Assembly (NCBI RefSeq): GCF_017592555.1
Contig: NZ_JAGFNS010000051.1
Coordinates: 1-39,663, forward strand
Origin: Actinoplanes flavus
GTDB lineage: Bacteria; Actinomycetota; Actinomycetes; Mycobacteriales; Micromonosporaceae
Length of the DNA: 39,663 nt
Reading direction: 5' to 3'
This document shows, one piece after another, positions 24,801 to 33,579 of this stretch. The notes under the pieces are model-generated. The model made no database searches and had not been told where the DNA came from. It saw nothing but the letters and a program-made list of their open reading frames with translations. How positions within the stretch are numbered: position 1 is the stretch's first letter; the number at the start of each line of letters is the position of its first letter. Position numbers and translations under genes: made by a program.

Positions 24801-27800
24801 GGCTGATCAAGACGGCACTGGCCATCCACACCGGCATCCGCCCGCCCACCACACATCTCACCCGACCGCACGACGACTGGTCGGAGGACAGCCCGTTCGC
24901 CTTCGACCAGGTGGCCCGACCCTGGCCGGACACCCTGGAACGGCGGGTCGGTGCGGTCAGCGGATTCGGGTTCGGCGGCACCAACTTCCACGCCGTGCTC
25001 ACCGGCCACCGCGGCCCGGAACCACGCCACGGCCTCGACCAGTGGCCGGTGGAGCTGTTCCTGTTCGCCTCGTCGGCCGACGCCGCCTGGCTGCGCGGGC
25101 TGCTGGACACCCACCCACGGGCCCGGCTGCGGGACTTCGCCCGGACCGCGGCCGCCCGGCTGTCGCTCACCGCGGCGGCGCCCACCCTCTCGGTGCTCGC
25201 CACCTCGATCGACGACCTGCGGTTCCGCCTGGAAAACCTGAACCACGACGGGGTACGGGCGGCGGAGCCCCCGAAACTGGCGCTGCTCTTCCCCGGTCAG
25301 GGCAGTCAGCGCGTCGACATGTTCGCGCCGCTGCTGATCACCTTCCCCGAGCTGCGGGAACCCGCCGAGCACGGCGGCGACTGGGTGCGGGCCCTCTACC
25401 CCGGCGCGGCCTTCGACCCGGACAGCGCCCACCGCCGGCGGAACCGGCTGCGGGACACCCGCAACGCCCAGCCCGCCCTCGGGCTTACCGGCCTGGCCGC
25501 CCACCGCTTCCTCACCATGCTCGGCGTCACCGCCGACATGGCCGGCGGCCACAGCTACGGCGAAGTCGTCGCCCTCACCGCCGCCGGGGCGCTGCCGGAG
25601 ACCGCCCTGCCCGCGCTGAGCATGCGGCGGGCCGAGGAGATCCTCACCGCCGCCGGATCCCAGCCCGGCACGATGGCCGCGGTCACCGGCCCGCCCGAGG
25701 AGATCGCCGACGAGATCGCCGCCGTCGACGGGGTGGTGCTGGCCAACCACAACAGCCCACACCAGACGGTCATCGCGGGCGTACCCGGCGCCGTCGAACG
25801 GGCCGCCGCCCGGCTGCGGGCGCTCGGGCACACCGTCACCACCCTGGACGTGGCCTGCGCCTTCCACAGCCCGCTCGTGTCCGCGGCCGGACCCGGGTTC
25901 ACCGCGGCGGTCGCCGGGCTGTCACCGCGCGCGCCCCGGATCCCGGTGTACGCCAACCGCACCGCCCGGCCGTACCCGGACCGGCCCGCCCTGATCGCCG
26001 TCGAACTGGGCGACCAGATCGGCTCTCCGGTCCGTTTCACCGAGCAGATCGAGGCGATGTACGCCGCCGGCGCCCGCGTCTTCGCCGAATGCGGCCCCGG
26101 CACCACCCTCAGCAACCTGGTCGGCGCCATCCTGGGCGACCGCCCGCACCGGGTGGTGAACTTCGAACAGGCCGGCGGTGGACTGGCCGGCGCCCTGTCC
26201 GCGGTCGCCGAACTGGCCCTCGCCGGGGTGCCGGTGCACCTCGACCCGCTCTACCGGGGCCGCGACGCCGCCGACCTCACCGGCGCCGTCCCGGAGCCAC
26301 CGCCGCGCTGGACCGTCGACGGGCACGCGGTCCGGACCGCCGACGGCGCCTACCTGACCGGCGGGATCACGGCCGCCCGGCCGGTGACGGCCACCGCCCC
26401 GGCCGGTGACGCCGACCGGCTCATCGAGGACTACCTGCGCACCACCCGGGAGTTCGTGGCCACCCAGCGCGACGTCATGCTCGCCTACCTGGGTGCGCCG
26501 CCGCCGACCACGATCGAGCCGGCGAAGGCCCCGGAGCCCACGGCGGCGCCGGAGGTCGCGGGCCCGGCCCCGGCTCTCGCCGAGCCGGTGGACACCCTCG
26601 ACCGGGTACGGGCGGTGATCAGCGCCCGCACCGGCTACCCGGTCGACCTGATCGGCGCGGACGTCGACCTGGAAGCCGACCTCTCCATCGACTCGATCAA
26701 ACGCACCGAGATCGTCGGCGAGCTGACCGGCGGCACCGGGCCCGCCCTGGAGCGGCTGGGCCGCGCCCGGACCGCGGGGGAGATGGCGGCGCTGCTCGAC
26801 GGCGGGCCACCGGCGGTGGCGCCGCAACGGTTCATCCGGGAATGGGCGCCGGCTCCGCTGGGCGCGGACGCCGTACCGGCCGGGCGCACGGTCGCCGTCG
26901 ACGGGCCGGACGGCCTGATCCGGGCGCTGCGCGAGCGGGGCGTCCCGGTCGTGGCCGGTGACGGTCTCGTCCGGGGCGGGGCGCCGGGTGACGGCGACGG
27001 TCTCGTCCGGGGCGGGGCGCCGGGTGACGGTGACGGTCACGTTCGGGGCGGGGCGCCGGGTGACGGTGACGGTCTCGTCCGAGCCGGGGCGCCGGGTGAC
27101 GGCGACGATCTCGTCCTGGCCGGGGCGCTGGGCGACGGCGACGACGAGCAGCCGTGGCTGCCGGTGCTGTTCGAGAAGCTACGGGCGGCCGCCGCGACCG
27201 GCCGGGGGGTGCTGGTCGCCGCGGTCGACGGCGACGCCCGCGCCGACGGCCTGGCCGGCTTCATCCGGTCGATGCGGCAGGAACGGCCCGGCGTCCTGAC
27301 CCGGCTGGTCACCGTGCCGTCCGGGGCGGACCACGCGGCCGTCGCCGCGCTGCTCGCCGCCGAACTCGACGACCGCGCCGGTGAGCCGGTCGTCCGGCAC
27401 GGCACGAACCGGCAGGCGCCGTCGGTGCGGCCGGTGCCGCCGCCCCGGCCGGGCGCACGGGCCACCACCGAACTGGGCCGGGACTCCGTGGTGCTGCTGG
27501 TCGGCGGCGGCCGGGGGATCACCGCGACCGTGGCGGGTGAGTTCGCGGCCCGTACCGGTTGCCGGATCGTGCTGGCCGGGCGGACCGCGCCGGACGCCGA
27601 GCCCGAGGACGCCGAACTGGCGGCCGCCACCGACCTGAATTCGCTGCGGCGGGTGCTGGCCGGCCGCGACCCGAACGGCGTCGACCGGCGGGCCCGTGCC
27701 GTGCTGGCCCGGCGGGAGGTGGCCGCCACCGTCGCCGAACTGCGCGCGCTGAGCCGGGCCGTCGAGTACCACGCCGTCGACGTGACCGACGCCGACGCGG

Positions 27801-28312
27801 TGCACGCGCTCGTGAAATCGGTGCACGCCGCGTACCGGCGGCTCGACGGGGTGGTGTTCGCGGCCGGGGTGATCGAGGACCGGCTGCTGGCCGACAAGAC
27901 CACCGCATCGTTCCAGCGTGTCTTCGGCACCAAGGTCGACGGCGCCCGCAACCTCTTCGACGCCCTCGACCATCTGCCGGAGCCGCCCGCCTTCGTCACC
28001 CTGTTCGGCAGCGTCGCGGCGGTCCGCGGCAGCCGGGGCCAGTGCGACTACGCGGCCGCCAACGACGCCCTCGACGACTGCGGCCGCCGCTGGGCGGCCC
28101 GCACCGGACGGCGCTGCCTCACCGTCCACTGGGGGCCGTGGGCGCCGGACCGCCGGCACGGTGGCATGGTGACCGCCGAGCTGGCCGGCCGGTACGCCGC
28201 ACAGGGCGTCCAGCTGATCGATCCGGCCGCCGGCGCCGCCGCCCTGCTGGACGAGCTGACCCACGGCGACCCGGCGCTGACCAGCGTCGTCTACGCGGCC
28301 CCGGGCTGGTGA
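21884..28312 (+). CDS. Iterative type I lipid/polyketide synthase A: NMO-like, NMO/ER, KS, AT, ACP, KR
   Basis: A 2142-residue synthase. Order: a nitronate-monooxygenase-like half without a clear flavin motif (about 8-215); a second NMO/PfaD-type domain with VVQGPMTRVSD, FEGAECGGHIGP and GVGLLMGTAYLFT (about 240-560), a likely flavin enoyl reductase; KS (about 603-1045) with C789, H924 and H964; AT (about 1130-1450) with FPGQGSQ and GHSYGE (S1224); ACP (about 1572-1645) with DLSIDSIKRTEI, Ser S1604; a 12-residue tandem repeat (1692-1754); KR (about 1860-2120) with GGGRGIT and S2043, Y2056, N2060. The ACP and KR motifs are those of PUFA synthases (PfaA). It would extend and reduce an acyl chain repeatedly. 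GTG 21884 has GGGGGGA upstream; ATG 21902 is an alternative. Confidence 0.88.
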   Translation: MNTATIMAVTPFGLPDGRLLAACCRAGAQGVLDLSGHDGPATAELRRAARWTPGRFGVRVNTTLTAADLPEQVDTVVVPAGIGAAAWGGRTVLAEVTGLVQARAAIGDGADGLLARGTETGDPDAGLSVFVLLQQLLAELGVPVWAWGGIGPHTAAAAIAGGAAGVVLDTALALLPEACPPPAMAAALTRPTSGGGLDAYLAGDLARRHRDVPGVIRAIRAAVASGRTAPALGPGAPLARRLGTTLPVVQGPMTRVSDRPELAAAVAAGGGLPCVALSLADGKTSQSLLRATALAVAGRPWAAGILGFAPEETRAAQLDAILATRPAAVIIAGGRPDQAARLESAGVAAFLHVPSPGLLRQFLGAGARRFVFEGAECGGHIGPASSFALWQAQIPVLLDWLDEHPGDHLDVLFAGGVHDARSAAMATAAAAPLAARGAGVGLLMGTAYLFTAEAVGSGAIGPVFQQEMLRARATTVLETAPGHLTRCVDSPYAAEFAAARDRLRAAGTPDREIWAALERLNLGRLRLASKGLRRTDGGLEPVDERVQRDAGLFMAGQVAVLRDAVTTVAELHADVTAGAAAWLAVPPADAGAGPEPERAAAPLDVAIVGLAGIFAGARDTAAFWSQVVAGTDAITEVPADRWDPDRHDVPSRWGGFLPRVPVDPVAWGIPPASLAAIEPVQLLALETAGRALADAGYQPFPDAPGGGRAFDRSRTAVIFGAESGGELAHALTLRAVLPAYLDEVPEALGAQLPGFTEDTFPGVLANVITGRIANRMDLGGANYIVDAACASSLAALDAACRELVTGSADLVLCGGADTHNSLLDYRHFAAAGALSPTGRSRPFDAAADGIALGEGVGCLVLKRLADAERDGDRVYAVIGGVGSASDGRARGLTAPRPEGQRAALLRAYRQAGVSPAEVGLVEAHGTGTVVGDRTELATLTGVFAEAGAAPGTAALGSVKSQIGHTKCAAGMAGLIKTALAIHTGIRPPTTHLTRPHDDWSEDSPFAFDQVARPWPDTLERRVGAVSGFGFGGTNFHAVLTGHRGPEPRHGLDQWPVELFLFASSADAAWLRGLLDTHPRARLRDFARTAAARLSLTAAAPTLSVLATSIDDLRFRLENLNHDGVRAAEPPKLALLFPGQGSQRVDMFAPLLITFPELREPAEHGGDWVRALYPGAAFDPDSAHRRRNRLRDTRNAQPALGLTGLAAHRFLTMLGVTADMAGGHSYGEVVALTAAGALPETALPALSMRRAEEILTAAGSQPGTMAAVTGPPEEIADEIAAVDGVVLANHNSPHQTVIAGVPGAVERAAARLRALGHTVTTLDVACAFHSPLVSAAGPGFTAAVAGLSPRAPRIPVYANRTARPYPDRPALIAVELGDQIGSPVRFTEQIEAMYAAGARVFAECGPGTTLSNLVGAILGDRPHRVVNFEQAGGGLAGALSAVAELALAGVPVHLDPLYRGRDAADLTGAVPEPPPRWTVDGHAVRTADGAYLTGGITAARPVTATAPAGDADRLIEDYLRTTREFVATQRDVMLAYLGAPPPTTIEPAKAPEPTAAPEVAGPAPALAEPVDTLDRVRAVISARTGYPVDLIGADVDLEADLSIDSIKRTEIVGELTGGTGPALERLGRARTAGEMAALLDGGPPAVAPQRFIREWAPAPLGADAVPAGRTVAVDGPDGLIRALRERGVPVVAGDGLVRGGAPGDGDGLVRGGAPGDGDGHVRGGAPGDGDGLVRAGAPGDGDDLVLAGALGDGDDEQPWLPVLFEKLRAAAATGRGVLVAAVDGDARADGLAGFIRSMRQERPGVLTRLVTVPSGADHAAVAALLAAELDDRAGEPVVRHGTNRQAPSVRPVPPPRPGARATTELGRDSVVLLVGGGRGITATVAGEFAARTGCRIVLAGRTAPDAEPEDAELAAATDLNSLRRVLAGRDPNGVDRRARAVLARREVAATVAELRALSRAVEYHAVDVTDADAVHALVKSVHAAYRRLDGVVFAAGVIEDRLLADKTTASFQRVFGTKVDGARNLFDALDHLPEPPAFVTLFGSVAAVRGSRGQCDYAAANDALDDCGRRWAARTGRRCLTVHWGPWAPDRRHGGMVTAELAGRYAAQGVQLIDPAAGAAALLDELTHGDPALTSVVYAAPGW
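26957..27145 (+). repeat. In-frame 36-bp tandem repeat inside synthase A
   Basis: Five repeats and a partial sixth encode variants of GDGDGLVRGGAP: 26957-26986 (shortened to 30 bp), 26987-27022, 27023-27058, 27059-27094, 27095-27130 and the beginning of another. The first copies are almost identical and the last ones are more divergent (DDLVLAGAL). The unit is a multiple of three, so copy number can change without breaking the gene. It lies between the ACP and KR domains. Confidence 0.9.
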
Positions 28313-28314
28313 CC

Positions 28315-31300
28315 ATGGAACCGGTCGCCGTCGTCGGGATGGCGGTGCTGTTCCCCGGCGCCCCCGACCTGGACACCTACTGGCGCAACATCGTCACCGG
28401 CACCGACAGCGTCACCGAGGCCCCACCCGGGTACGGGCTGCCCACCGGCCGGCGTGGCGGCTTCCTCGGCGACCTGGCCACCGTGGACCCGGCCGCCCTC
28501 GGGGTGATGCCGGCCGCGCTGCCGCTGACCGAACCCGATCAGTTGATCGCTCTGCACGTGGCCGGCGCCGCGCTCGCCGACGCCGACCTGCGACCCGGCG
28601 CCTGCGACCCGGCCCGGATCGGGGTGATCCTCGGCCGCGGCGGCTATCTCACCCCCGCCCTGTCCCGGTTCGACCAGCGGGTCCGCGGCGCCCGCCAGCT
28701 CGCACACACTCTCACCGAGCTGCTGCCCGATCTCGACCCGGACACCGCGGCCCGGATCCGGGAGGCGTTCGCCGACCGGCTCGGCCCGGTGTCGCCGGGC
28801 GCCGAGATCGGCCTGGTGCCCAACCTCGCCGCCGCCCGGATCGCCCACCGGCACGGGTTCGGCGGCCCCGCGTACACCGTCGACGGCGCCTGCGCCTCGT
28901 CGCTGCTCGCCGTCGACCAGGCCGTCGCCGAACTCGCCCGCGGCCGCTGCGACGTGGTGCTCGCCGGCGGCGTCCACCACGCCCACGACGCCACCCTGTG
29001 GAGCGTCTTCGCCGGGCTCGGCGCGGTCAGCCCGACCGGCCGCAGCCGTCCCTTCACCGGCGCCGCCGACGGCCTGGTCATCGGCGAGGGCAGCGGCATC
29101 GTGGTGCTCAAACGGCTGGCCGACGCCCGTCGCGACGGCGACCGGGTCTACGCCGTGGTCCGCGGCACCGGGGTGTCCGGCGACGCCGGAGCGGCCAGCC
29201 TGATGAACCCGGTCTCCGCCGGTCAGGCCGCCGCGCTGCGCCAGGCCTGGTCGGCCGCCGGACTGGACCCCACCGACCCGGACGCGGTCGGCCTGATCGA
29301 GGCGCACGGCACCGCCACGGCGGCCGGCGACGCCTGCGAGCTGGCCACCCTGCACGACGTGTTCGGGCCCGGTCACCCGGCCGTGCTCGGTTCGGTGAAG
29401 GCGCTGATCGGCCACACCATGCCGGCCGCCGGGATCGCCGGATTCGTCAAGGCCGCCCTGGCCGTCCACCACGGCGTGCTGCCGCCGATGCCGGCCTGCG
29501 ACGACCCGCACCCGGGGCTGGCCGCCACCCGGTTCCGGCCGATCCCGGTGGCCCGCGCCTGGTTCGGCCGCACCCGGCGGGCCGCCGTCAACGCGTTCGG
29601 GTTCGGTGGCGTCAACGCCCACGCCGTCCTGGAGGCGGCCCCGCCCGCCGCCCGCCCGCCGCGGGTCCGGGAGCCGGCGCCGGTGCTGCGGCTGGCCGCC
29701 GACACCACCGACGAACTGACCGCGCTGCTGGACCGGCCGCCGGCCGTACCGTCCGGGTCCGGCCGGATGCGGTTGGCGATCGTCGCACCCACCGCCCGCA
29801 CTCTGGCCACCGCACGCCGGGTGGTCGCGGCCGGGCAACCGTGGCGGGGACGCCAGGACATCTGGTTCAGCCCGCGGCCGCTGCTGGCCGGCGGGCCGGG
29901 CCGGATCGCGTTCCTCTACCCGGGCCTGGAGGGCGAGTGCGAGCCGCGGGTCGCCGACGTCGCCGCCCGGATGGGCCGCGACCTGCGGCTGCCCGGCGCC
30001 GACGGCCTGCACCGGCACGGCGTGTCGGTCTCGCGGGTCAGCTGGCTGCTCGACGCCGCGCTGCGCGACCAGGGGGTACGCCCGGACGTGCTGGCCGGGC
30101 ACTCACTGGGGGAGTGGACCGCCATGGCGGTGGCGGCCGGCTACCACGACGGCGAACTGGAACCCGTGCTGGAGGCGTTCGCCGACGCCGTCCGGCAGGT
30201 GCCCGACGTGGTGTTCGCCGCGGTCGGCGCCGGCACCGGCACCGTCGAGCCGTTCCTGGCCGGAACCGGTGTCACCGTCTCGCACGACAACGCGCCACAC
30301 CAGTGCGTGGTCTGCGGCCCGTCCGGCGAGGTCGGGAAACTGCTGCTCGCCCTGGCCGGAAACGGGATCACCGGGCAGGTGCTGCCGTTCCGGTCCGGGT
30401 TCCACACGCCCCTGCTGCGGCCGTACGTGCACCGGCTCACCGCCGTCGCCGGGCTCCTCGACACGCGGCCGTGGCGGACGCCGCTGTGGTCGGCGACGAC
30501 GCTGGAGCCGTACCCGGACGAGCCCGGCGCGATCCGTGAGCTGTTCGTCCGTCACCTGCTCGAACCGGTCCGGTTCCGGCCGCTCGTCGAACGGCTGCAC
30601 GCCGCCGGGGTCCGCGCCTTCGTCCAGGTCGGACCGGGCGCGCTCGCCTCGCTGGTGCACGACGTCCTGCGCGGCCGGGACCACCTGGCGATCGCCGCCA
30701 CCACGCCCCGGCAGACCGGGGCCGGGCAGCTCACCCGGGTGCTCGCCGCGCTGTGGGCGGAGGGCGCCGAACCCGGCGGGGACCTGCTCGCGCCGCGGAA
30801 CCCGGGGCCGGATTCCGGGGCGGCGGTCCGGCTGTCGCTGGGCAACCCGCTCGTGTCGCTCGGCGAGGACGCCACCGGGCTTCTCGGGCGCGTCGCCGTA
30901 CCCGCCGCGTCCGGTGACCACCGGGCCGGCGCCCTCGCCGCGGAGACCGCCCGGGCCGCGGCCGACGTCGTCGCCGCCGTCCGGCGGCGGGCCGTCCCGG
31001 CCACCACCACGACGCGCCGCCACCTGTCCCTGGACCGGCTGCCCTACCTGCGCGACCACACGTTCGTCCAGCTGCCGCCCGGCTGGCCGGAACCCGGCGA
31101 CGGCTTCCCGGTGGTCCCCGCCACCGACCTGATCCGGCACCTCTGCGACGCGGCCCGGCCCACCGCGAGCGGCGTGGTGACCGGCGTGCACGACGCCGGA
31201 TTCGACCGCTGGCTCGCGGTCGCGCCGCCGGTCACCGTCACCTTCGCGGTCGACACCGACACGCCGGACCGCCGCCGGGTCACGGCACAGGGGTACGCCC

Positions 31301-32484
31301 GCGCCACCGTCGCGTTCGGCGGCGCCTACCCGCCCGCCCCGCCGGTGTGGCCGGAACCCGGCGAACCGGGCCGCGCGCCACGCCTGACCGCCGCCCAGAT
31401 GTACGCCGCCCGCTGGATGTTCCACGGCCCCGCCTACCAGGGCGTGACCGGCATCGACGGGATCGGCGCCCGGCACGTGCGCGGCACCCTCACCACCCCG
31501 GCCGCCGGCGGCGCCCTGCTGGACAGCGCCGCCCAGCTGGTCGGCTACTGGATGATGGAGGAACTGGACGGCGACAACCGGGCCTTCCCGGTCGCCCTCG
31601 CCGCGCTGCGCCTGTTCGGCCCCGACCCGGCCCCCGGCGAGAGGCTCACCTGCCACGTCCGGATCGTCGCGGTCACCGGCGGCACGGTCACCGCCGACCT
31701 CCAACTGGTCCACGACGGCACGGTGTGGGCCGAGATGCACGGCTGGCGTCTGCACCGGTTCACCAGCGACGAGGCGGTCCGGGCCGTGGACCGGTCGCCC
31801 GGCACCGCCCGGCTGGCCCGCCGGCACGAGGCCGGCTGGCACTGGGCCACCACCCACTGGGCCGACCAGGCCAACCGCGACCTGCTCGCCCGCACCTATC
31901 TCACCCCCGCCGAATGGGCCCGCTACCAGCGCCGCCCGGCTCGTGGCCGGGACGACTGGCTGCTCGGCCGGATCGCCCTCAAGGACGCGGTCCGCACCAT
32001 GCTCACCGACGCCGAGGTCTTCCCGATCGAACTCGACACCGGCAACGACGAGGCCGGACGGCCGTGGATCACCGGACGGCACGGGCGCCGGCTGCCGCCA
32101 CTGGCCGTGTCCATCGCCCACCACGGATCGATCGGCGTGGCCCTGGCCCGTCCGGCCGGACCGGTCGGCATCGACGTCCTCGAGGTCGCCGACCGCGACG
32201 ACGCCACCGTGGCCGCGGCGCTCACCCCGGCCGAACGGGAGCTGCTCGGCGCCGACCGGGCCGTCTGGTTCACCCGCTTCTTCGCCGCCAAGGAGGCCGC
32301 CGGCAAGGCGCTCGGCACCGGCCTCGGCGGCGACCCGCACACGCTGCGCGTCATCGCCGCGAGCGACGCGGAGGTCACCGTCGCGACCACGGCGGGCGAT
32401 CTGCGCGTACGCCTGACCGATCTGCATCACGAAGGACGACGGCACGTCGTCGCCTGGACCACCGACCGAGAGGTGCTGCCGTGA
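28315..32484 (+). CDS. Iterative type I synthase B: KS, AT, DH, phosphopantetheinyl transferase
   Basis: A 1389-residue partner of synthase A. KS (1-445) keeps the triad C193 (DGACASS), H331 (EAHGTAT) and H367 (LIGHT), so it is not a chain-length-factor-type KS. AT (about 525-830) has GHSLGE with S597, but its first motif is YPGLEGE instead of FPGQGSQ. The DH is a double hotdog with H915 (LRDHTF) and D1070 (LLDSAAQ). The C-terminus (about 1210-1389) is an Sfp-type PPTase with GID (D1287) and KEAAGK (K1326, E1327, K1331), which would load the ACPs. ATG 28315 follows the stop of synthase A by two bases; GTG 28309, overlapping that stop, is equally possible. Confidence 0.88.
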   Translation: MEPVAVVGMAVLFPGAPDLDTYWRNIVTGTDSVTEAPPGYGLPTGRRGGFLGDLATVDPAALGVMPAALPLTEPDQLIALHVAGAALADADLRPGACDPARIGVILGRGGYLTPALSRFDQRVRGARQLAHTLTELLPDLDPDTAARIREAFADRLGPVSPGAEIGLVPNLAAARIAHRHGFGGPAYTVDGACASSLLAVDQAVAELARGRCDVVLAGGVHHAHDATLWSVFAGLGAVSPTGRSRPFTGAADGLVIGEGSGIVVLKRLADARRDGDRVYAVVRGTGVSGDAGAASLMNPVSAGQAAALRQAWSAAGLDPTDPDAVGLIEAHGTATAAGDACELATLHDVFGPGHPAVLGSVKALIGHTMPAAGIAGFVKAALAVHHGVLPPMPACDDPHPGLAATRFRPIPVARAWFGRTRRAAVNAFGFGGVNAHAVLEAAPPAARPPRVREPAPVLRLAADTTDELTALLDRPPAVPSGSGRMRLAIVAPTARTLATARRVVAAGQPWRGRQDIWFSPRPLLAGGPGRIAFLYPGLEGECEPRVADVAARMGRDLRLPGADGLHRHGVSVSRVSWLLDAALRDQGVRPDVLAGHSLGEWTAMAVAAGYHDGELEPVLEAFADAVRQVPDVVFAAVGAGTGTVEPFLAGTGVTVSHDNAPHQCVVCGPSGEVGKLLLALAGNGITGQVLPFRSGFHTPLLRPYVHRLTAVAGLLDTRPWRTPLWSATTLEPYPDEPGAIRELFVRHLLEPVRFRPLVERLHAAGVRAFVQVGPGALASLVHDVLRGRDHLAIAATTPRQTGAGQLTRVLAALWAEGAEPGGDLLAPRNPGPDSGAAVRLSLGNPLVSLGEDATGLLGRVAVPAASGDHRAGALAAETARAAADVVAAVRRRAVPATTTTRRHLSLDRLPYLRDHTFVQLPPGWPEPGDGFPVVPATDLIRHLCDAARPTASGVVTGVHDAGFDRWLAVAPPVTVTFAVDTDTPDRRRVTAQGYARATVAFGGAYPPAPPVWPEPGEPGRAPRLTAAQMYAARWMFHGPAYQGVTGIDGIGARHVRGTLTTPAAGGALLDSAAQLVGYWMMEELDGDNRAFPVALAALRLFGPDPAPGERLTCHVRIVAVTGGTVTADLQLVHDGTVWAEMHGWRLHRFTSDEAVRAVDRSPGTARLARRHEAGWHWATTHWADQANRDLLARTYLTPAEWARYQRRPARGRDDWLLGRIALKDAVRTMLTDAEVFPIELDTGNDEAGRPWITGRHGRRLPPLAVSIAHHGSIGVALARPAGPVGIDVLEVADRDDATVAAALTPAERELLGADRAVWFTRFFAAKEAAGKALGTGLGGDPHTLRVIAASDAEVTVATTAGDLRVRLTDLHHEGRRHVVAWTTDREVLP

Positions 32485-32762
32485 CCACCGAAACCGTTCT
32501 CGCCGAGATCGGTGACCTGATCCGCGAGGTCCTCGACGGGTACGACCTCGGCGCCGTGCCGATCACCTCGGACACGTCGTTCGACGCCGACCTCGCCTTC
32601 GAGAGCATCGACCTGGTGGTGCTCGGCACCCTGCTCGCCGAACGTTACGGTTCGGGCATCGACCTGGCCGGATTCCTGTCCGCCCGGACGCTCTCGGAGA
32701 TCATCACGTTGCGGGTCGGCGACCTCGCCGGGTACGTGACGGCCCGGTTGGAACACGCCTGA
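32481..32762 (+). CDS. Free-standing acyl carrier protein
   Basis: A 93-residue carrier protein. The phosphopantetheine serine is S42 in DLAFESIDLVVLG, in the usual middle position, with acidic helices before and after. Its motif differs from that of the embedded ACP (DLSIDSIKRTEI), so the two are not recent copies and may have different jobs, for example holding a starter or handing the finished chain to a tailoring enzyme. GTG 32481 overlaps the synthase B stop by four bases (GTGA). The PPTase domain just upstream would activate it. Confidence 0.9.
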   Translation: MTTETVLAEIGDLIREVLDGYDLGAVPITSDTSFDADLAFESIDLVVLGTLLAERYGSGIDLAGFLSARTLSEIITLRVGDLAGYVTARLEHA

Positions 32763-32766
32763 GCCG

Positions 32767-33579
32767 ATGGCCCACATCATCGCCAACGGGGTCCGCCTGC
32801 ACGTCCAGCGGATGCGGCCGGCCGATCCCGGCGCGCCGCCGCTGGTCCTCATCCACGGCCTGCTCGACACGATGGCCAGCTACTACTTCACCATCGCGGC
32901 GGCGGTCGCCGGCCTCGGGTTCGACGTCATCGCCTACGACCTGCGCGGCCACGGCCGCAGCGAACGACCACGGCAGGGGTACGGGGTGGACGACGCCACC
33001 GACGACCTGACCGGACTGCTGACCGAGCTCGGTGTCGCCGGCCCGGTGCACCTGATCGGCTTCTCCTGGGGCGGCACCGTCGCCTTCCGGTTCGCCCACC
33101 GGTTCCCCGACGGTGTCGCCTCCCTGATCGTCATCGAATCCGAGCCGCCGACCGTGGCGTGGGCCGACCGTGCCATCGACGGGCTGCGGGAACTGTCCGC
33201 TCACCTCTCCGACGCCGAGGAGGTCGCGAGAACGGAACTCGGGGCTCTCGTGCCCGCCATGGCCCGGCGGCTCACCAGGAGGGCGCGCGAGCTCGCCGTC
33301 GCCACCACCCTGGTCGAGGACATCACCGACCGTACCGGTCTGGTCGACGTCTATCCGGACGGCTGGCTGCGGTGCCCGCTGCTGCTGATCGTCGGCGGTG
33401 ACTCCCGTCTGCACTCCCGTCTGGACGCCATCGTCGGGCTGTTGCCGCCATGCGACGTCGTGGTGGTGCCCGGCCAGCACCATCAGCTGCTCGCCTTCGC
33501 GCCGGGGGAGGTGGCCGCCGCCGTCCTGCCGTGGCTGGCCGCCCGCCGGGACGCCCGCGCCGGGGCCGTGGCGCCGTGA
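32767..33579 (+). CDS. Alpha/beta hydrolase, likely chain-release enzyme of the synthase operon
   Basis: A 270-residue hydrolase with the oxyanion motif LIHGLLD, the nucleophile elbow GFSWGG (S100), likely acid D212 (VGGDSR) and a His-rich base region PGQHHQLL (H238/H239). No signal peptide. Its place in the operon, four bases after the ACP stop, suggests a thioesterase or acyltransferase that frees the product from the carrier (inference). ATG 32767 was chosen; no strong ribosome site, so translation is probably coupled. Confidence 0.85.
   Translation: MAHIIANGVRLHVQRMRPADPGAPPLVLIHGLLDTMASYYFTIAAAVAGLGFDVIAYDLRGHGRSERPRQGYGVDDATDDLTGLLTELGVAGPVHLIGFSWGGTVAFRFAHRFPDGVASLIVIESEPPTVAWADRAIDGLRELSAHLSDAEEVARTELGALVPAMARRLTRRARELAVATTLVEDITDRTGLVDVYPDGWLRCPLLLIVGGDSRLHSRLDAIVGLLPPCDVVVVPGQHHQLLAFAPGEVAAAVLPWLAARRDARAGAVAP

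Noticed and set aside
28315..29640. Chain-length factor
   Set aside because: The position in synthase B matches the PfaC KS-CLF region, but the domain has the catalytic Cys and both His, so it is a true KS.
21884..32484. Enediyne polyketide synthase
   Set aside because: A terminal PPTase and an ACP between AT and KR are shared with enediyne synthases, but the domains are split over two proteins with two KS and two AT, an NMO/ER domain is present, and no enediyne accessory genes are visible.
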